DNA of 62,041 nucleotides. It comes from Prorocentrum cordatum. Taxonomy: Eukaryota > Sar > Dinophyceae > Prorocentrales > Prorocentraceae. The position numbers and the translations under genes were made by a program. Position 1 is the first letter of the stretch. Each line of letters opens with the position of its first letter. Below are positions 20,232 to 29,605 of the stretch, piece by piece. Below the pieces are notes generated by a model that was not told where the DNA came from, ran no database searches, and was given only the letters and a program-made list of their open reading frames with translations. The stretch lies in assembly GCA_963575745.1 (NCBI GenBank), contig CAUYUJ010017923.1, forward strand, positions 158,168 to 220,208, in the 5' to 3' direction.

Positions 20232-21869
20232 ATGGTCACATTCAATAGCTCAGGCTGGCCTCAGCTACATGATTTTCTGCGGACCACTCGAGGTTACTCC
20301 ATCGTCGCTGCCCAGGAGCTGCACCTACATGGGCCTCGCCGAATGATCGCTGAAGAATGGTGTGCGCGGAACGGGTGGCAGCCGTTCGCTACAGATGCGA
20401 TACCGACAGACGCGGGACACTTCACTGCAGGCGTCGGTCTCTTCGTCCGCAAGAACATACACGTGATCCCACTGGAAGGGGTGGCTCGAGGACATACTAC
20501 TATTCCAGGATATGCGGTCGGTGTGATTGTGCAGACGGGCATGCGGGGTGGGTTCCTCGCTGCATCTCTATACTTGGAACAAGGACAGCGACTCGGGGGA
20601 CGTAACACGGCACGGCTCGTGCAACTTGGCGCGCTTCTCAGCTACTATGCGATGCCGTTCGTGACCGCAGGAGACTGGAATGTCCCACCTGATGTCATGG
20701 TCAACTCTGACTATCCCTTGCGGCTACGGGCAACTATTCATGCAGGTAAGCAGGGAACCTACAAAGACCCTGCCACAGGGAATATGTCTATTCTGGACTA
20801 CTGGATGGTCTCTGACTTCATGACGACGGTCCTACAGCAGCCGACCCGAGTGGGAGGGTTTCCCGCAAGGCAACACTTTCCTATGGCAATATCCCTTGGG
20901 CCGCACCCCCGTGGTCAGCAGCGTTGCCGACTGCAAGGGCCTGCCGTCTTCCCGCCTAAGCCCACTACGACACCTGACGCGCAGGTAGATGCGGATGACG
21001 AGCCGTGCTACTCCCAGCGCGGTGACTCCAGCGTGGACTGGATCAACCTCATGCGGAGTGAGTCTGAGAAGGGGCATGGTGATGTCACTACTCGTGATCA
21101 GCGATTGCAGGATCTCACTGCCGCCCTTTATAATGGCGTGGAGCGTGAGCTTGCTCCACTTTTCCACGCTGAGCAGCCAGATGCAGCGTTCTGTGGCCGC
21201 ACCGATGGCCCACATTATGCATATACTACTGCAGGAGGTGCTCTCAGTCGTCAGCAGCCTGCAGGGACACAGCAGACACGCGCGCTGCGCATACTACAGG
21301 CACATGTGAATGATCTACGTCTTCAGCACGACAAGCGTAATATGCAAGCGTGCGTGCGGGCATGGAATCACTTGTCTGACTTCATGGGTGGACGGGGTCG
21401 GGATGGTCGTCTTCGGAGGCACATCAACCCGCATATCGTGCACGTTCTCGTTCACATGCTTACGTGCATTACGACGCAGCCTGAGCGTATGTATCCCTGC
21501 ATGCTACGGTTCGTGAGTGACCTCCTCGGTAAGATTGCTCAGCGTGGCGAGCGACGCCTCGCAGATGCGCGAGCACAGTCTTTCAAGAAGTGGGCGCGTA
21601 CGTCACTCAAGACCACTCCTGGGGCTGTACATCGGTGGACCAAACCGAAGGGTTGGCAGCTTTCTACAGTCCGCACAGCCAAAGGCCTGTCCAGTTGTCC
21701 ACAGGATATCGTTGAATCGCAATGTAGCTCCTGGTCAAAAATCTGGGAGGGCACCGAAGGGCCACCAGAAGGCTCATCTGGATGTCTTGGAGACGCTACT
21801 GGCGGAGCTGAGGGACTTCTTGGGGAACTGTTGGATCGTGGACCCAGGTCCCCCCCCCCCCCCCCCTGA
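20232..21869 (+). CDS. Element B AP-type endonuclease domain, N-terminal part of ORF2
   Basis: From ATG 20232 the protein shows VTFNSSGW (start of the APE fold), IVAAQELHLH (catalytic Glu), AGVGLFVRKN, FVTAGDWNVP (the GDxN motif), SILDYWMVSDF and ARQHFPMAISLG (the terminal His motif), all in the expected order and spacing. This domain nicks the target DNA to prime reverse transcription. The frame continues through an RT-proximal linker and stops just after a run of 17 C (21850-21866), encoding RSPPPPP. RT-like sequence resumes on the other side in a different frame, so the number of C residues decides whether ORF2 is continuous. This may be a real mutation, replication slippage or a sequencing error in a homopolymer. 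The catalytic residues look intact. Confidence 0.8.
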   Translation: MVTFNSSGWPQLHDFLRTTRGYSIVAAQELHLHGPRRMIAEEWCARNGWQPFATDAIPTDAGHFTAGVGLFVRKNIHVIPLEGVARGHTTIPGYAVGVIVQTGMRGGFLAASLYLEQGQRLGGRNTARLVQLGALLSYYAMPFVTAGDWNVPPDVMVNSDYPLRLRATIHAGKQGTYKDPATGNMSILDYWMVSDFMTTVLQQPTRVGGFPARQHFPMAISLGPHPRGQQRCRLQGPAVFPPKPTTTPDAQVDADDEPCYSQRGDSSVDWINLMRSESEKGHGDVTTRDQRLQDLTAALYNGVERELAPLFHAEQPDAAFCGRTDGPHYAYTTAGGALSRQQPAGTQQTRALRILQAHVNDLRLQHDKRNMQACVRAWNHLSDFMGGRGRDGRLRRHINPHIVHVLVHMLTCITTQPERMYPCMLRFVSDLLGKIAQRGERRLADARAQSFKKWARTSLKTTPGAVHRWTKPKGWQLSTVRTAKGLSSCPQDIVESQCSSWSKIWEGTEGPPEGSSGCLGDATGGAEGLLGELLDRGPRSPPPPP

Positions 21870-21874
21870 AGATC

Positions 21875-23890
21875 ATGGACCTCCGGAAGGCCGCCCTGAG
21901 GTTCCCATCGACTACAGCCGTAGGCGCAGACCAGTTTCGACCCCGACACTGGCACCTAGCAAGTAATGGAGCCTTATCCCTACTAGGATACATCCTCCAC
22001 CTATGCGAGACTTGGGGCACCTGGCCTCGCATCCTACGACATGTTCACATCGTATTGCTGGCCAAACCATCAGGTGGATACAGGCCGATCGCCTTACTCA
22101 ACTCGTTGTATCGATTATGGGGTAAGGCACGTCTGGAGTGGGCTCGGAACTGGGCCAGCCGTTTGGGGAGGTCATATATCGCCCTGGGCACTTGCAAGTC
22201 GACCACAGACGTGGCGGCCCGATTGTTGGTCCAATCGGGGGCCGCAGACATGGGCCCTGACGGGCTCACCACGGTGCAGGCCATAATGGATATTGAAAAG
22301 TGTTTCGATCGAGTGCCCTGGGTTGTATTGCTGCGTGCTGGTCTCGCCCATCAATTTCCCGCCCGTTTATTGGTGCTCGCACTGAGAATGTATGCCAGCG
22401 GAAGGCGTCTTTCTTGGGAACCTACCTACACGCGTCAGGTGCGAGCCACTAGAGGATTGCTGCCAGGGTGTCCGCTGGCAATGTTCTGTCTGCAGCTTGT
22501 AATGCTCTCGCCCTTCGATGAGTTCGTATCGAGCACGTCTTCGATCGGTCGCACGGTTGACCTCTACGTTGATGGCATCACAGTTGCAGTTACGGCGGAG
22601 CGGACATCCATTGTCGAGTCGTCGGTTGAGTTCCTCACGCAGTTGGTTGACACCCTCTTGGAGATCGAACTCACCCCAGCATTACACAAGATGACGGTCA
22701 CGTCTTCGGATCCGCAGGTCGGTCGTACTGTTGCTCATCGGCTTCGTCGGAAAGGATTTCGGTACGCCACTGTCTTAGAAGTTGTGGGAGTGGAGGTGGC
22801 GGCGGGTCGCAGGCTATCGTATCGGAGACTTCGGAAACGGATCCTCGTGACTCGTCATCGTCTCCCTCGCCTTCGAATGCTGCGTAAGGCAGGCGCCATA
22901 GTTGGACGATTTGCACGGCAAGCGCTCCCACCAGCAATGCAATATGGTGTAAGGGTGCATGGCGCCCCCCCCCCCCCTGCGCTCGTCAACCGAATGCGGA
23001 GCACATTGAGAGGTACGTGGTATACCCCAGGATCATCATCCTCGGCCTGGCTTTCGTCTTGCCTTCAGGGTTCCATGGGCGAGGATCCTCAGGTCCAGTG
23101 TTGGACCCAGCCGATTTATCAGTGGGCTCTCCTGGTTCAGGACAATGTTATCTCTCGGGATGTGCTGCGAAAGGCCTGGCAACGGCAAGTATTCCGAGTA
23201 CTTACCGATGCCAAACCTTGGCGTCAGGTTGCGGGCGCAACAGGCGCTATGTTACTTGCGACCCGAGACATTGGATGGCGCTCGATTTCAGCGTTTACTC
23301 TCATAACGGACCTAGGTGACGTGCTCGACTTGCGCACGATTGCACCTGTAAGTGTTCGGGACCTGGCTCGGTCCGCTGCCGTCCGAAGGATGTGGGAGTC
23401 TTGGGCCAGCCGACCTAACCCTGCTGATGGTGGAATGGCACCCAAAGGGCCCCGAGGTTACTGGATGGAACCAATCCTGGCGCTTCTGCGGGCGGCCCCT
23501 GACGACCCTCCTGGAAGTGATGAGGACATGTCTGAGGGGGAGACCCTCGGTTCACGGCGCATCCTTTCCTTCAATGAAAGTGCTATGCTCCGTACCATTG
23601 TGGGCGGGGGCTTTTGGGCCCCGTCTAGGTTTTATCGCTTAGGCTATGCTGCTACGCCATGCTGCCCCCATTGTGATGCGGAAGATTGCGACCAGTATCA
23701 CATCGTCTGGGAATGTCCAAGTAGAGAACGGCAGCGACGACAGGCCACAGCCAGCATTGATTGGGCAGGTTTCTCGCAACCAACGAGGGGGTCCTGGCTC
23801 TACGCGCGGCATGGCCACTCGGTCCAGTTTTCCTGCCTTGCCTCCGCGCGACGACTCCGAGCGCTGGCACGTCGAGTATGGCTCCCTTGA
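21875..23890 (+). CDS. Element B reverse transcriptase plus zinc knuckle, 671 aa
   Basis: From ATG 21875: VGADQFRPRHWHL and KPSGGYRPIALL (RT motifs 0-2), motif A MDIEKCFDRV with Asp139, motif B GLLPGCPLA (194-202), motif C LYVDGITV with Asp233 but Gly234 where the second catalytic Asp is expected, then a basic thumb. Near residue 590, CCPHCDAEDCDQYHIVWECP is the C-x2-C...H-x4-C knuckle that follows the thumb in related elements. A run of 13 C at 22965-22977 stays in frame. The reading frame really starts upstream of this ATG, across the 17-C run. The YVDG sequence implies a defective polymerase unless the base is an error. The ORF stops TGA at 23888-23890, one base before the RNase H ATG. Confidence 0.85.
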   Translation: MDLRKAALRFPSTTAVGADQFRPRHWHLASNGALSLLGYILHLCETWGTWPRILRHVHIVLLAKPSGGYRPIALLNSLYRLWGKARLEWARNWASRLGRSYIALGTCKSTTDVAARLLVQSGAADMGPDGLTTVQAIMDIEKCFDRVPWVVLLRAGLAHQFPARLLVLALRMYASGRRLSWEPTYTRQVRATRGLLPGCPLAMFCLQLVMLSPFDEFVSSTSSIGRTVDLYVDGITVAVTAERTSIVESSVEFLTQLVDTLLEIELTPALHKMTVTSSDPQVGRTVAHRLRRKGFRYATVLEVVGVEVAAGRRLSYRRLRKRILVTRHRLPRLRMLRKAGAIVGRFARQALPPAMQYGVRVHGAPPPPALVNRMRSTLRGTWYTPGSSSSAWLSSCLQGSMGEDPQVQCWTQPIYQWALLVQDNVISRDVLRKAWQRQVFRVLTDAKPWRQVAGATGAMLLATRDIGWRSISAFTLITDLGDVLDLRTIAPVSVRDLARSAAVRRMWESWASRPNPADGGMAPKGPRGYWMEPILALLRAAPDDPPGSDEDMSEGETLGSRRILSFNESAMLRTIVGGGFWAPSRFYRLGYAATPCCPHCDAEDCDQYHIVWECPSRERQRRQATASIDWAGFSQPTRGSWLYARHGHSVQFSCLASARRLRALARRVWLP

Positions 23891-23891
23891 G

Positions 23892-25466
23892 ATGACCACA
23901 GGAGACATCTACACTGACGGGGCGTGCCGAAAACTATGGTGCTGGCCTGAATCGTCTCGTGCAGGTTGGGCCTTCGTCAAGTACACACACAATATCGGGC
24001 TCATGGTGTACGGCGCATTGCCAGGCCCCATTCAGAGTTCCCCGAGGGCTGAGCTACACGCGGTTTTGCAAGTTCTCGAGGTTTGCATACTCCCTGTACA
24101 TATCCATACAGATTATTTAGGAGTTGTAGAGGGCTTGGCTAAGGGGCCCGAGTACACATGTGGCCCAAGGCGGCCTAACTCGGATATTTGGAAGGCCATC
24201 TGGCACAAGGTGCAGGACCTCGGTGGTCTCACCGTCGATCTCCGCGTCTCCCATGTGAAAGGCCACCAGACGGGGTTTTCCCAGGAGGCTCGAGCGAATC
24301 GCTGGGCCGACAAGGCTGAGTGCTGCGGCCGAGATATACATGCCCCCAGCCAGTCACAGATCAAGGCGATGAAACCCGCCTTGCGCCACCCTAGGAGTAT
24401 CCTGAGTTGGGTCACACAGGCGCATATGCATCATGCCTCCACGGGGCGGGTTGACACGCACAAGAGAGTGCGGCGGCGGAGCCATCCGACGCGGGTGTCC
24501 AAGGTTGACGGCCCGCCGCCGCCCAAGCATGCGTGCCATGGTTTCGAGGAATGTGCGAAGTTCTCTCGCTGCTTCTACTGTCGCCGAGGAGGCACACGCA
24601 ATCCCGTCACCCGTGCGAAGTTGCAGGTTATGCTATGTCATGCAAGGACCACTCAGGAGACCTCCGCAGCAGAGTTTCACGGGGTGTCCTGCCCTCCGAA
24701 AGAAGGAGCTGGCCCAACGGGCCAGGTGTGTGGTGAGCCTCCTAGGGACTGTGGCGTGGCTGCTGAGTTGCCTTCCTCGTCATCGCCACATCGTGATGAC
24801 GATGGTGGTGACATCAGTGGTCCGACCTCCGTTGTCTCCCAGGACTTCCATTGGACTCTCAGGAACGGGCAGGAGGGCAGGAAGCGACAGAATGAAGATA
24901 TTGCAGGTGCCGCTGTCACTCGTAGGAGGGTTGAATTCGATCACATCACATACACCTCCTCGGCCGACAGAGCTGAGATGGAGATGGCGGTTGCTCGAGT
25001 GGATCATGTAAGACACTTAGGAATTTCAGGGGTACCTGAACGAGAGGGTCCTGCGTTCCTCCCGCCGACTAAGAGGCGACGCAGTGGGCCAGGTCGGAAC
25101 AATCGGCCCACGGAGGCTGAGTACGTGGCGCCTCTTGAGGCCATCCCGCGGCTGGGGATCGTCCCAGCGCAGGCCTCAAGAGGCCACCGCCTTTGGGTTG
25201 CGCCTGGCCACTGTGTGTTATGCGTCTCTTGCGGGTTTTATACCACGGGAACCGCGGGACACCTATTGCTCCAGTGCGATGTCAACCCCAGTTTTGTTTC
25301 TGAACGTGCCGCCCGAAATCGACGGTTGTTTCTCGCGGGGGCTCACCCCGCTGACGAGGGACGGGTGGGTGGACGCGTTTTCCCTTCGGCCCCGAGGCCC
25401 TTGATGGCCTCCGATCCCGAGGTTTCCTGGGTGCGTCTTATCAGGGACGTGTCTCGAGAGGCTTAG
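23892..25466 (+). CDS. Element B RNase H and C-terminal Cys-rich module, 524 aa
   Basis: The ATG at 23892 follows the RT stop as TGAGATG. The protein begins MTTGDIYTDGAC (first catalytic Asp), then SPRAELHAVL (Glu), VHIHTDYLGV (Asp) and VSHVKGHQ... NRWADKAE (His and the last Asp): a complete RNase H active site, which removes RNA from the cDNA hybrid. The frame is open upstream to 23646, but that part overlaps the RT thumb and is probably not coding. The C-terminal half is low complexity with a CFYCRRGG pair, and ends in GHRLWVAPGHCVLCVSCG followed by a Cys, a Cys cluster also found at the ends of C and D. The start could be by reinitiation or by frameshift from RT. Confidence 0.8.
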   Translation: MTTGDIYTDGACRKLWCWPESSRAGWAFVKYTHNIGLMVYGALPGPIQSSPRAELHAVLQVLEVCILPVHIHTDYLGVVEGLAKGPEYTCGPRRPNSDIWKAIWHKVQDLGGLTVDLRVSHVKGHQTGFSQEARANRWADKAECCGRDIHAPSQSQIKAMKPALRHPRSILSWVTQAHMHHASTGRVDTHKRVRRRSHPTRVSKVDGPPPPKHACHGFEECAKFSRCFYCRRGGTRNPVTRAKLQVMLCHARTTQETSAAEFHGVSCPPKEGAGPTGQVCGEPPRDCGVAAELPSSSSPHRDDDGGDISGPTSVVSQDFHWTLRNGQEGRKRQNEDIAGAAVTRRRVEFDHITYTSSADRAEMEMAVARVDHVRHLGISGVPEREGPAFLPPTKRRRSGPGRNNRPTEAEYVAPLEAIPRLGIVPAQASRGHRLWVAPGHCVLCVSCGFYTTGTAGHLLLQCDVNPSFVSERAARNRRLFLAGAHPADEGRVGGRVFPSAPRPLMASDPEVSWVRLIRDVSREA

Positions 25467-25665
25467 GGCCTCGTTTTCTGTGCCTCGTGCGCAGCCGTGA
25501 TCCATTGGTGGGCTGGCGCACGTCTTGATGGCAGGAAGGCGGGCCTATCTAGCCTACCCATGTTTTAGTGCCGGCCTGTGCGACGCGCGGCCGCGTCCAT
25601 CAGCGTCTTATCCTCCTCCTCCTCCTCCTCCTCCTCCTCCTCCTCCTCCTCCTCCTCCTCCTCTG
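25467..25665. repeat. Element B 3' UTR and terminal (TCC)n tract
   Basis: About 145 bp follows the stop, then (TCC)n from 25611 to 25665 in the element's sense. No poly-A is seen, so the trinucleotide either serves as tail or is target sequence. Confidence 0.75.
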
Positions 25666-26404
25666 GGGCTGGGATGTACTGGACTCTTCGGGTGATTTGG
25701 GTCGTTCGGGCGGCCTCCTGCTGCTTCTTGGGGCTGGCCGTGTTGGGTCATCTTGTTTGCGTCTTGGGCCGTCGTCGGGCCCTCGTGGGCCGTCTGGGGG
25801 CCTCCTGAGCCTTCTTGGAGCGATATCGGGGTGCCCCTGGAACCGTCTTGGAGCGTCGGAAGAACGAACAGGCGAGAACATCAACATCCTCAAATCATGC
25901 ATGGGAAACCACTACTCTTGGAGTCTCGGGGCCCTCTGGGAGGTGGGGCATCTTGAAGCCCTCTTGGGCCGTCAGGGGGTCCCGGTGGGCCGTCTGAAGG
26001 CGCCTCGGGCCTTCTTGGGCCTTTATGGGGCGGTATTGAAGCCTCCCGAGTCATGGCCAGGGAGCGCGCCACGGTCAACCAAGCCCTCAACCGCATGCAG
26101 GCGTGAGTACCGTAAGGCAGGTGGGACGAAGAGAGGGGAGCTCCCTGCGGGGCCAAAAAACGTGTGGGGGCCGTGCCACAGTGAGGCGGTGCCGCCATGC
26201 GAACCCTGCCACTGGGTTTGTGGGGCCCCCTGTGGAGCCACCGAGCGTGTGAGGGGCATGCCGAACTGGACGCGGGTACCGCATGCGAGCCCTGCAACTG
26301 GAGGCCTGCAGTGGAGCTCCTTGGGGGGCCACGAAGCGATAGAGAGGTGTTCCGAAATGGAGGCAGGCACCGCATGCGGACCCTGCCCCTGGGGCCTTCG
26401 GTGG
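25666..26404. repeat. Satellite remnant (25690-26040), dispersed 180-bp repeat (about 25945-26125) and 84-bp tandem units (26160-26404)
   Basis: The first part is the GTCTTGGGC satellite with one AT-richer module (25855-25915). Then comes a segment also present at about 29705-29905 (shared AACCGCATGCAGGCGTGAGT). Then about 84-bp tandem units with landmarks CCGCATGCG and GTGGAGC at about 26195, 26280 and 26366. No gene was found. Confidence 0.75.
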
Positions 26405-26790
26405 AGCTCCTTCTCCTCCTCCTCCTCCTCCTCCTCCTCCTCCCTCGTCCTCCTCCTCCCTCGTCCTCCTCGTCCTCCTCCTCCTCCCTTCCTCCTCCTC
26501 CTCCTCCTCCTCCCCCTCCTCCTCCCCTCTCCCCTCCTCCTCTTCCTCCCTCCGTCCTCCTCCGCCTCCTCCTCCTCCTCCTCCTCCTCCTCCCCACTCC
26601 TCCTCCTCCTCCTCCTCCTTCTGCTCCTCCTCCTCCTCCTCCTCCTCCTCCTGCTCTTCCTCCCTCCTCCTTCTCCTCCGATGAGTGTTGAAAGGGAAGC
26701 GGGTACAGCATGCGAGCTCTGCGACTGGGGGCCTTAACCGGAGCTCCCAACAAGGCCACGAAACATTTGAGAGGTGTGTCGACATGGACA
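26405..26790. repeat. (CTC)n tract inside an 84-bp tandem repeat array
   Basis: CTC/TCC from about 26405 to 26680 begins right after GTGGAGCTCCTT of one 84-bp unit. After it the array resumes with a diverged unit (GGTACAGCATGCGAGC, 26702-26790). The tract therefore sits within, not beside, the array. Confidence 0.8.
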
Positions 26791-26842
26791 TGCGGAGCAC
26801 AGATGCAGGGATGGGAAACGAGGGAGGGGGAGGCGTGATTGG

Positions 26843-26910
26843 AGGAGACGCGGAGCGCTGCGGATTCAAAACGAGGACCAAACACCACAAGACGGTTTGG
26901 GAAAAAACAT
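26843..26910 (-). repeat. PPR-associated dispersed repeat, copy 2
   Basis: GAGACGCGGAGCGCTG... AAACGAGGACCAAACACCAC... on plus, the counterpart of 7826-7895, again located just downstream (minus sense) of a PPR unit. Confidence 0.7.
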
Positions 26911-26960
26911 CTGACCGCGTTTCCTTCCCGCGTGCGGCACCATCAGCAGCAGAAAAGACA

Positions 26961-27170
26961 GATGACGCTGGGTTCCACCTTCCCCTGCCACATCTCGCTA
27001 AGCAGCGCTAGAGCTCGCTGCCACTGCCTGCCTCTACTGCATACGCCGACGGTTGACATGTACTGGCCTGGACTGACCGCCGAACGTGATCGAGATGCTT
27101 CGTGGAACAACTGCAGCGCTGCGCTCCATTGCTTCGTCCTCCCGAAATTCCTTATGGCCGCCTCGATGGA
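26961..27170 (-). CDS. PPR fragment, two 35-aa repeats (PPR-4)
   Basis: The minus strand encodes two adjoining 35-residue units: a diverged one with AAIRNFGRTKQWSAALQLF, and one with CSRGRQWQRALALLSEMW ending KVEPSVI. The pair is exactly 210 nt, and similarity again ends at the VI codons (GTCATC at 26966-26961). The frame is open a further 26 codons upstream to an ATG at 27248 (MGSRPRPWPRIPSMLDTRRG), so this could be the 5' coding exon of a PPR gene, because the first unit is of the diverged type found near PPR N termini. It is probably an organellar RNA-binding protein. It is separate from the 8-11 kb PPR units and lies 16 kb upstream of them on the same strand. Confidence 0.6.
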
Positions 27171-27274
27171 ACAACTACCTTGGCATGATCCTCGCCGCGT
27201 GTCTAACATTGAAGGGATCCTGGGCCATGGCCGCGGCCTTGAGCCCAAACGGCCTCATCTTCCGCCATCGCCCA

Positions 27275-28010
27275 TCATGATCAGCAGCAGCAGCATCGAC
27301 GTCATCACAATCATCAGCATCATCAGCAGCATTATCACCATCATCATTATCATCAGCAGCAGCATCACCATCACCATCACCATCATCACCATCATCATCA
27401 TCACCACCATTAGCATCATCAGCATCAGCATCATAATTTTCATACTCGTCATCATCAGCATCGTCATCGTCAGCATAATCACCATCATCATCCTCATCAT
27501 CATCATCAGCAGCATCACCATCATCCTCATTAGCATCATCATCATCGTCATCATAATATTTACCATCAACATCACCATCACCATAATCATCACCATAATC
27601 GTCATCACCATCACTATCATCACGATCACCATTATCACTATCATCACTCGTATTCCTCTTCTTCCTCCTCGCAATCCATCCTTTACGTATGTACTACCCT
27701 CCCCCTCCCCCAGGCTCCCATATCCTTCCCCTTCCTCCTAATCCTCCTCATCCATCCTGTATCATCCTTCTATCTCCTCCCTCCTCCACCTCCCTCCTCA
27801 TCCTCACCTCGTCTGTTCTCACCTCGTCTCTTCTCTTCTCTTCTCTTCTCTTCGCTTCTCTTCTCTTCTCCTCCTCCTCCTCCCTCCTCCTCCATCCTCC
27901 CCCTCCTGCTCCTGCTCCTCCTCGTCCTCCTCCTCCTCCTCCTCCGCCTCCTCCTCCTCCTCCTTCTACTCCTCCCTCCCTCCCTCCCTCCCTCCCTCCT
28001 CCCTCCAGGC
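27275..28010. repeat. (ATC/CAT)n tract (27275-27655) followed by CTC/TCTTC tract (about 27665-28010)
   Basis: Imperfect CAT/ATC repeats with CAG interruptions switch to CTC-rich sequence. A TCTTCTCTTC pentamer run lies at about 27820-27865. Met- or Ile-rich frames are repeat by-products. Confidence 0.9.
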
Positions 28011-28735
28011 CCTCTGCCGTCACCCGAGTCGGCGGCCCTGACGATGGGGTGGCGGCGGCAGTGGCAGTACCCGAACGCGCCCAGAGTCCAGCAAGGCATG
28101 AGGTTGCAGACCTGATGTGACGACTTGTCATCTGTCAAACGCTCTGGGGGGGGGGAGCTGTGCTCAGGGGAGGTGGCAGCACCGCTCAACGGTGTGCTGT
28201 GTAGCGGAACGTGCAAGATGGGCAGATTCGACGTCGTCGTCGGCGTCGTCGGCGTCGTGGTCGTGGCGCGTGTTGCTCTGCTCAGGCCGTGCTTCCCTTA
28301 TGCAGTGACCACCACCACCCACCCCGATCTCTTATTTCTTATCCTATGTATTATCATATCTCTTCTCAAAATCCAATCTCTTATTTCGCATCCTATCTCT
28401 TATCGTTTCTTACTTTTTGACGTTCGGCAAACTTCGATCTGCGATGATGGCGCTGGTACGGCGCAAAGAGAGGCGGCCAAACAGGTAGCATGACAGACTT
28501 TTAGGCGCGGAGGCATACAAGTCTGACCACATGGTGTGCCAGGCAAACATGAGCGATGAAACAGTTGCGTTTCGGTGATACAGGGAAAGCGCGATACGCA
28601 CCGACTAGAACAATCAAACGATAAGCGTCAGGCCCTGGCACTGTAGCAGCGCGCGTCGGCGAGATACAAGAAAAGCGAGACAGTTGGCAGCAGCAGAGAT
28701 TCAGAGCGTGCTGCAGCGCTGGGTGTGGAATGAGA
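28011..28735. other. No gene recognised
   Basis: Unique sequence with an AT-rich patch at 28320-28420 containing repeated ATCTCTTAT. No supported coding region on either strand. Confidence 0.5.
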
Positions 28736-28795
28736 CCTCCTCCCTCTCCTCCTCCTCCTCCTCCTCCTCCTCCTCCTCCTCCTCCTCCTGCAGGC
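28736..28795. repeat. (CTC)n tract
   Basis: Pure CTC run. It is followed (28800-28960) by GC-rich sequence of which GTCGTGAAGGTCAGGCTCCG and about 90 further bases recur at 30089-30185. Confidence 0.9.
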
Positions 28796-29110
28796 CATTG
28801 GCTCCGGCTCCTCCGCGGGGCGCCTCGACCGCGACCTCGGCCTCCTCGCCCAGCGACGCCAGGGTCGTGAAGGTCAGGCTCCGCCCGGTCCAGATGTTGC
28901 CGCTCGCAGGGGGCGCCGGGGCCGGCCCAGCGCGCGCGAGAGGGGTGCGCGCGCGTGCGCTCTCGTGGCCTCGCACCTCTCCTCCCTCCCTCCTCGCCCC
29001 CCTCGGTCGGCTGCACGCAGGAGCGGCCCTGCAGGCAGGAGTGACTCCTCCAGTGCGCGGACGAAGGGGGCGCCAGCTGGCCGAATCCAGGCGCGCAAGC
29101 AGGCACTATC

Positions 29111-29240
29111 CCAGGCATGCGACGTCTTCAGGACGGCGTCCCCGGGGCCGGTTCTTCATCCTGCGTCCTTTGTTGACGCTCCTGGGGCCCGGCGAGGGCC
29201 TCTCGAGGTCGAAAACAGTGCAAAACGTGCAGTCCTGATC
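29111..29240 (+). repeat. Dispersed repeat 'S', copy 1
   Basis: Shares ACATGCGACGTC/GCATGCGACGTC, CCGGTTCTTC-type, TTGACG, GGCCCGGCGAGGGCCTC and a terminal AAAAC..GTCCTGA with 56821-56980, and in part with 52978-53066 and 53092-53168. Confidence 0.65.
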
Positions 29241-29263
29241 TTGTTGCGACGCGATCATGTCTG

Positions 29264-29605
29264 GGTTCCTCCTCCTCCTCTTCCTCCTCCTCCTCCTCCT
29301 CCTCCTCCTCCTCCTCTGGCGATCGGGAGGGCCCCGCTGAGCCCTCGAGGCGCTCGCGCCGCGCCTCCGGCGCCCGCGCTGCGGCCAGCCGCGCCGCGAT
29401 GGGCAGCAGCGTCGGCGGCCGCGTGTGGCCGACGCTCGGCGGGCGCGCCGCTCGGCCGCAGGCGCCCGCGGCCCCTCCCCATCGAGAGCCCCTCCTCCTC
29501 CTCCTCCTCCTCCTCCTCCTCCTCCTCCTCCTCCTCCTCCTCGTTCTCCTCCTCCTCCTCATCCGCCTCCTCCTCCTCCTCATCTCCTCCTCCTCTCCTC
29601 TCCTA
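29264..29605. repeat. Two (CTC)n tracts flanking a GC-rich island
   Basis: CTC at 29264-29320 and 29489-29605. The 170 bp between is over 75% GC and Ala/Arg-rich in every frame, and no gene is called. Confidence 0.9.

Larger units (their letters stand above)
20231..25611 (+). mobile_element. Non-LTR retrotransposon B (APE, RT, zinc knuckle, RNase H), ORF1-less
   Basis: The element begins immediately after the CTC tract (ATG at 20232) and ends at ...CAGCGTCTTA followed by (TCC)n at 25611. The order is APE, RT palm and thumb, CCHC-type knuckle, RNase H, C-terminal Cys module. Coding is split into three frames: APE to a 17-C run at 21850-21866, RT to a TGA at 23888-23890, RNase H from ATG at 23892. 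There is no ORF1, so it is 5'-truncated or of an ORF1-less type. The RT motif C reads YVDG instead of YxDD, so this copy is probably inactive. Confidence 0.85.
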
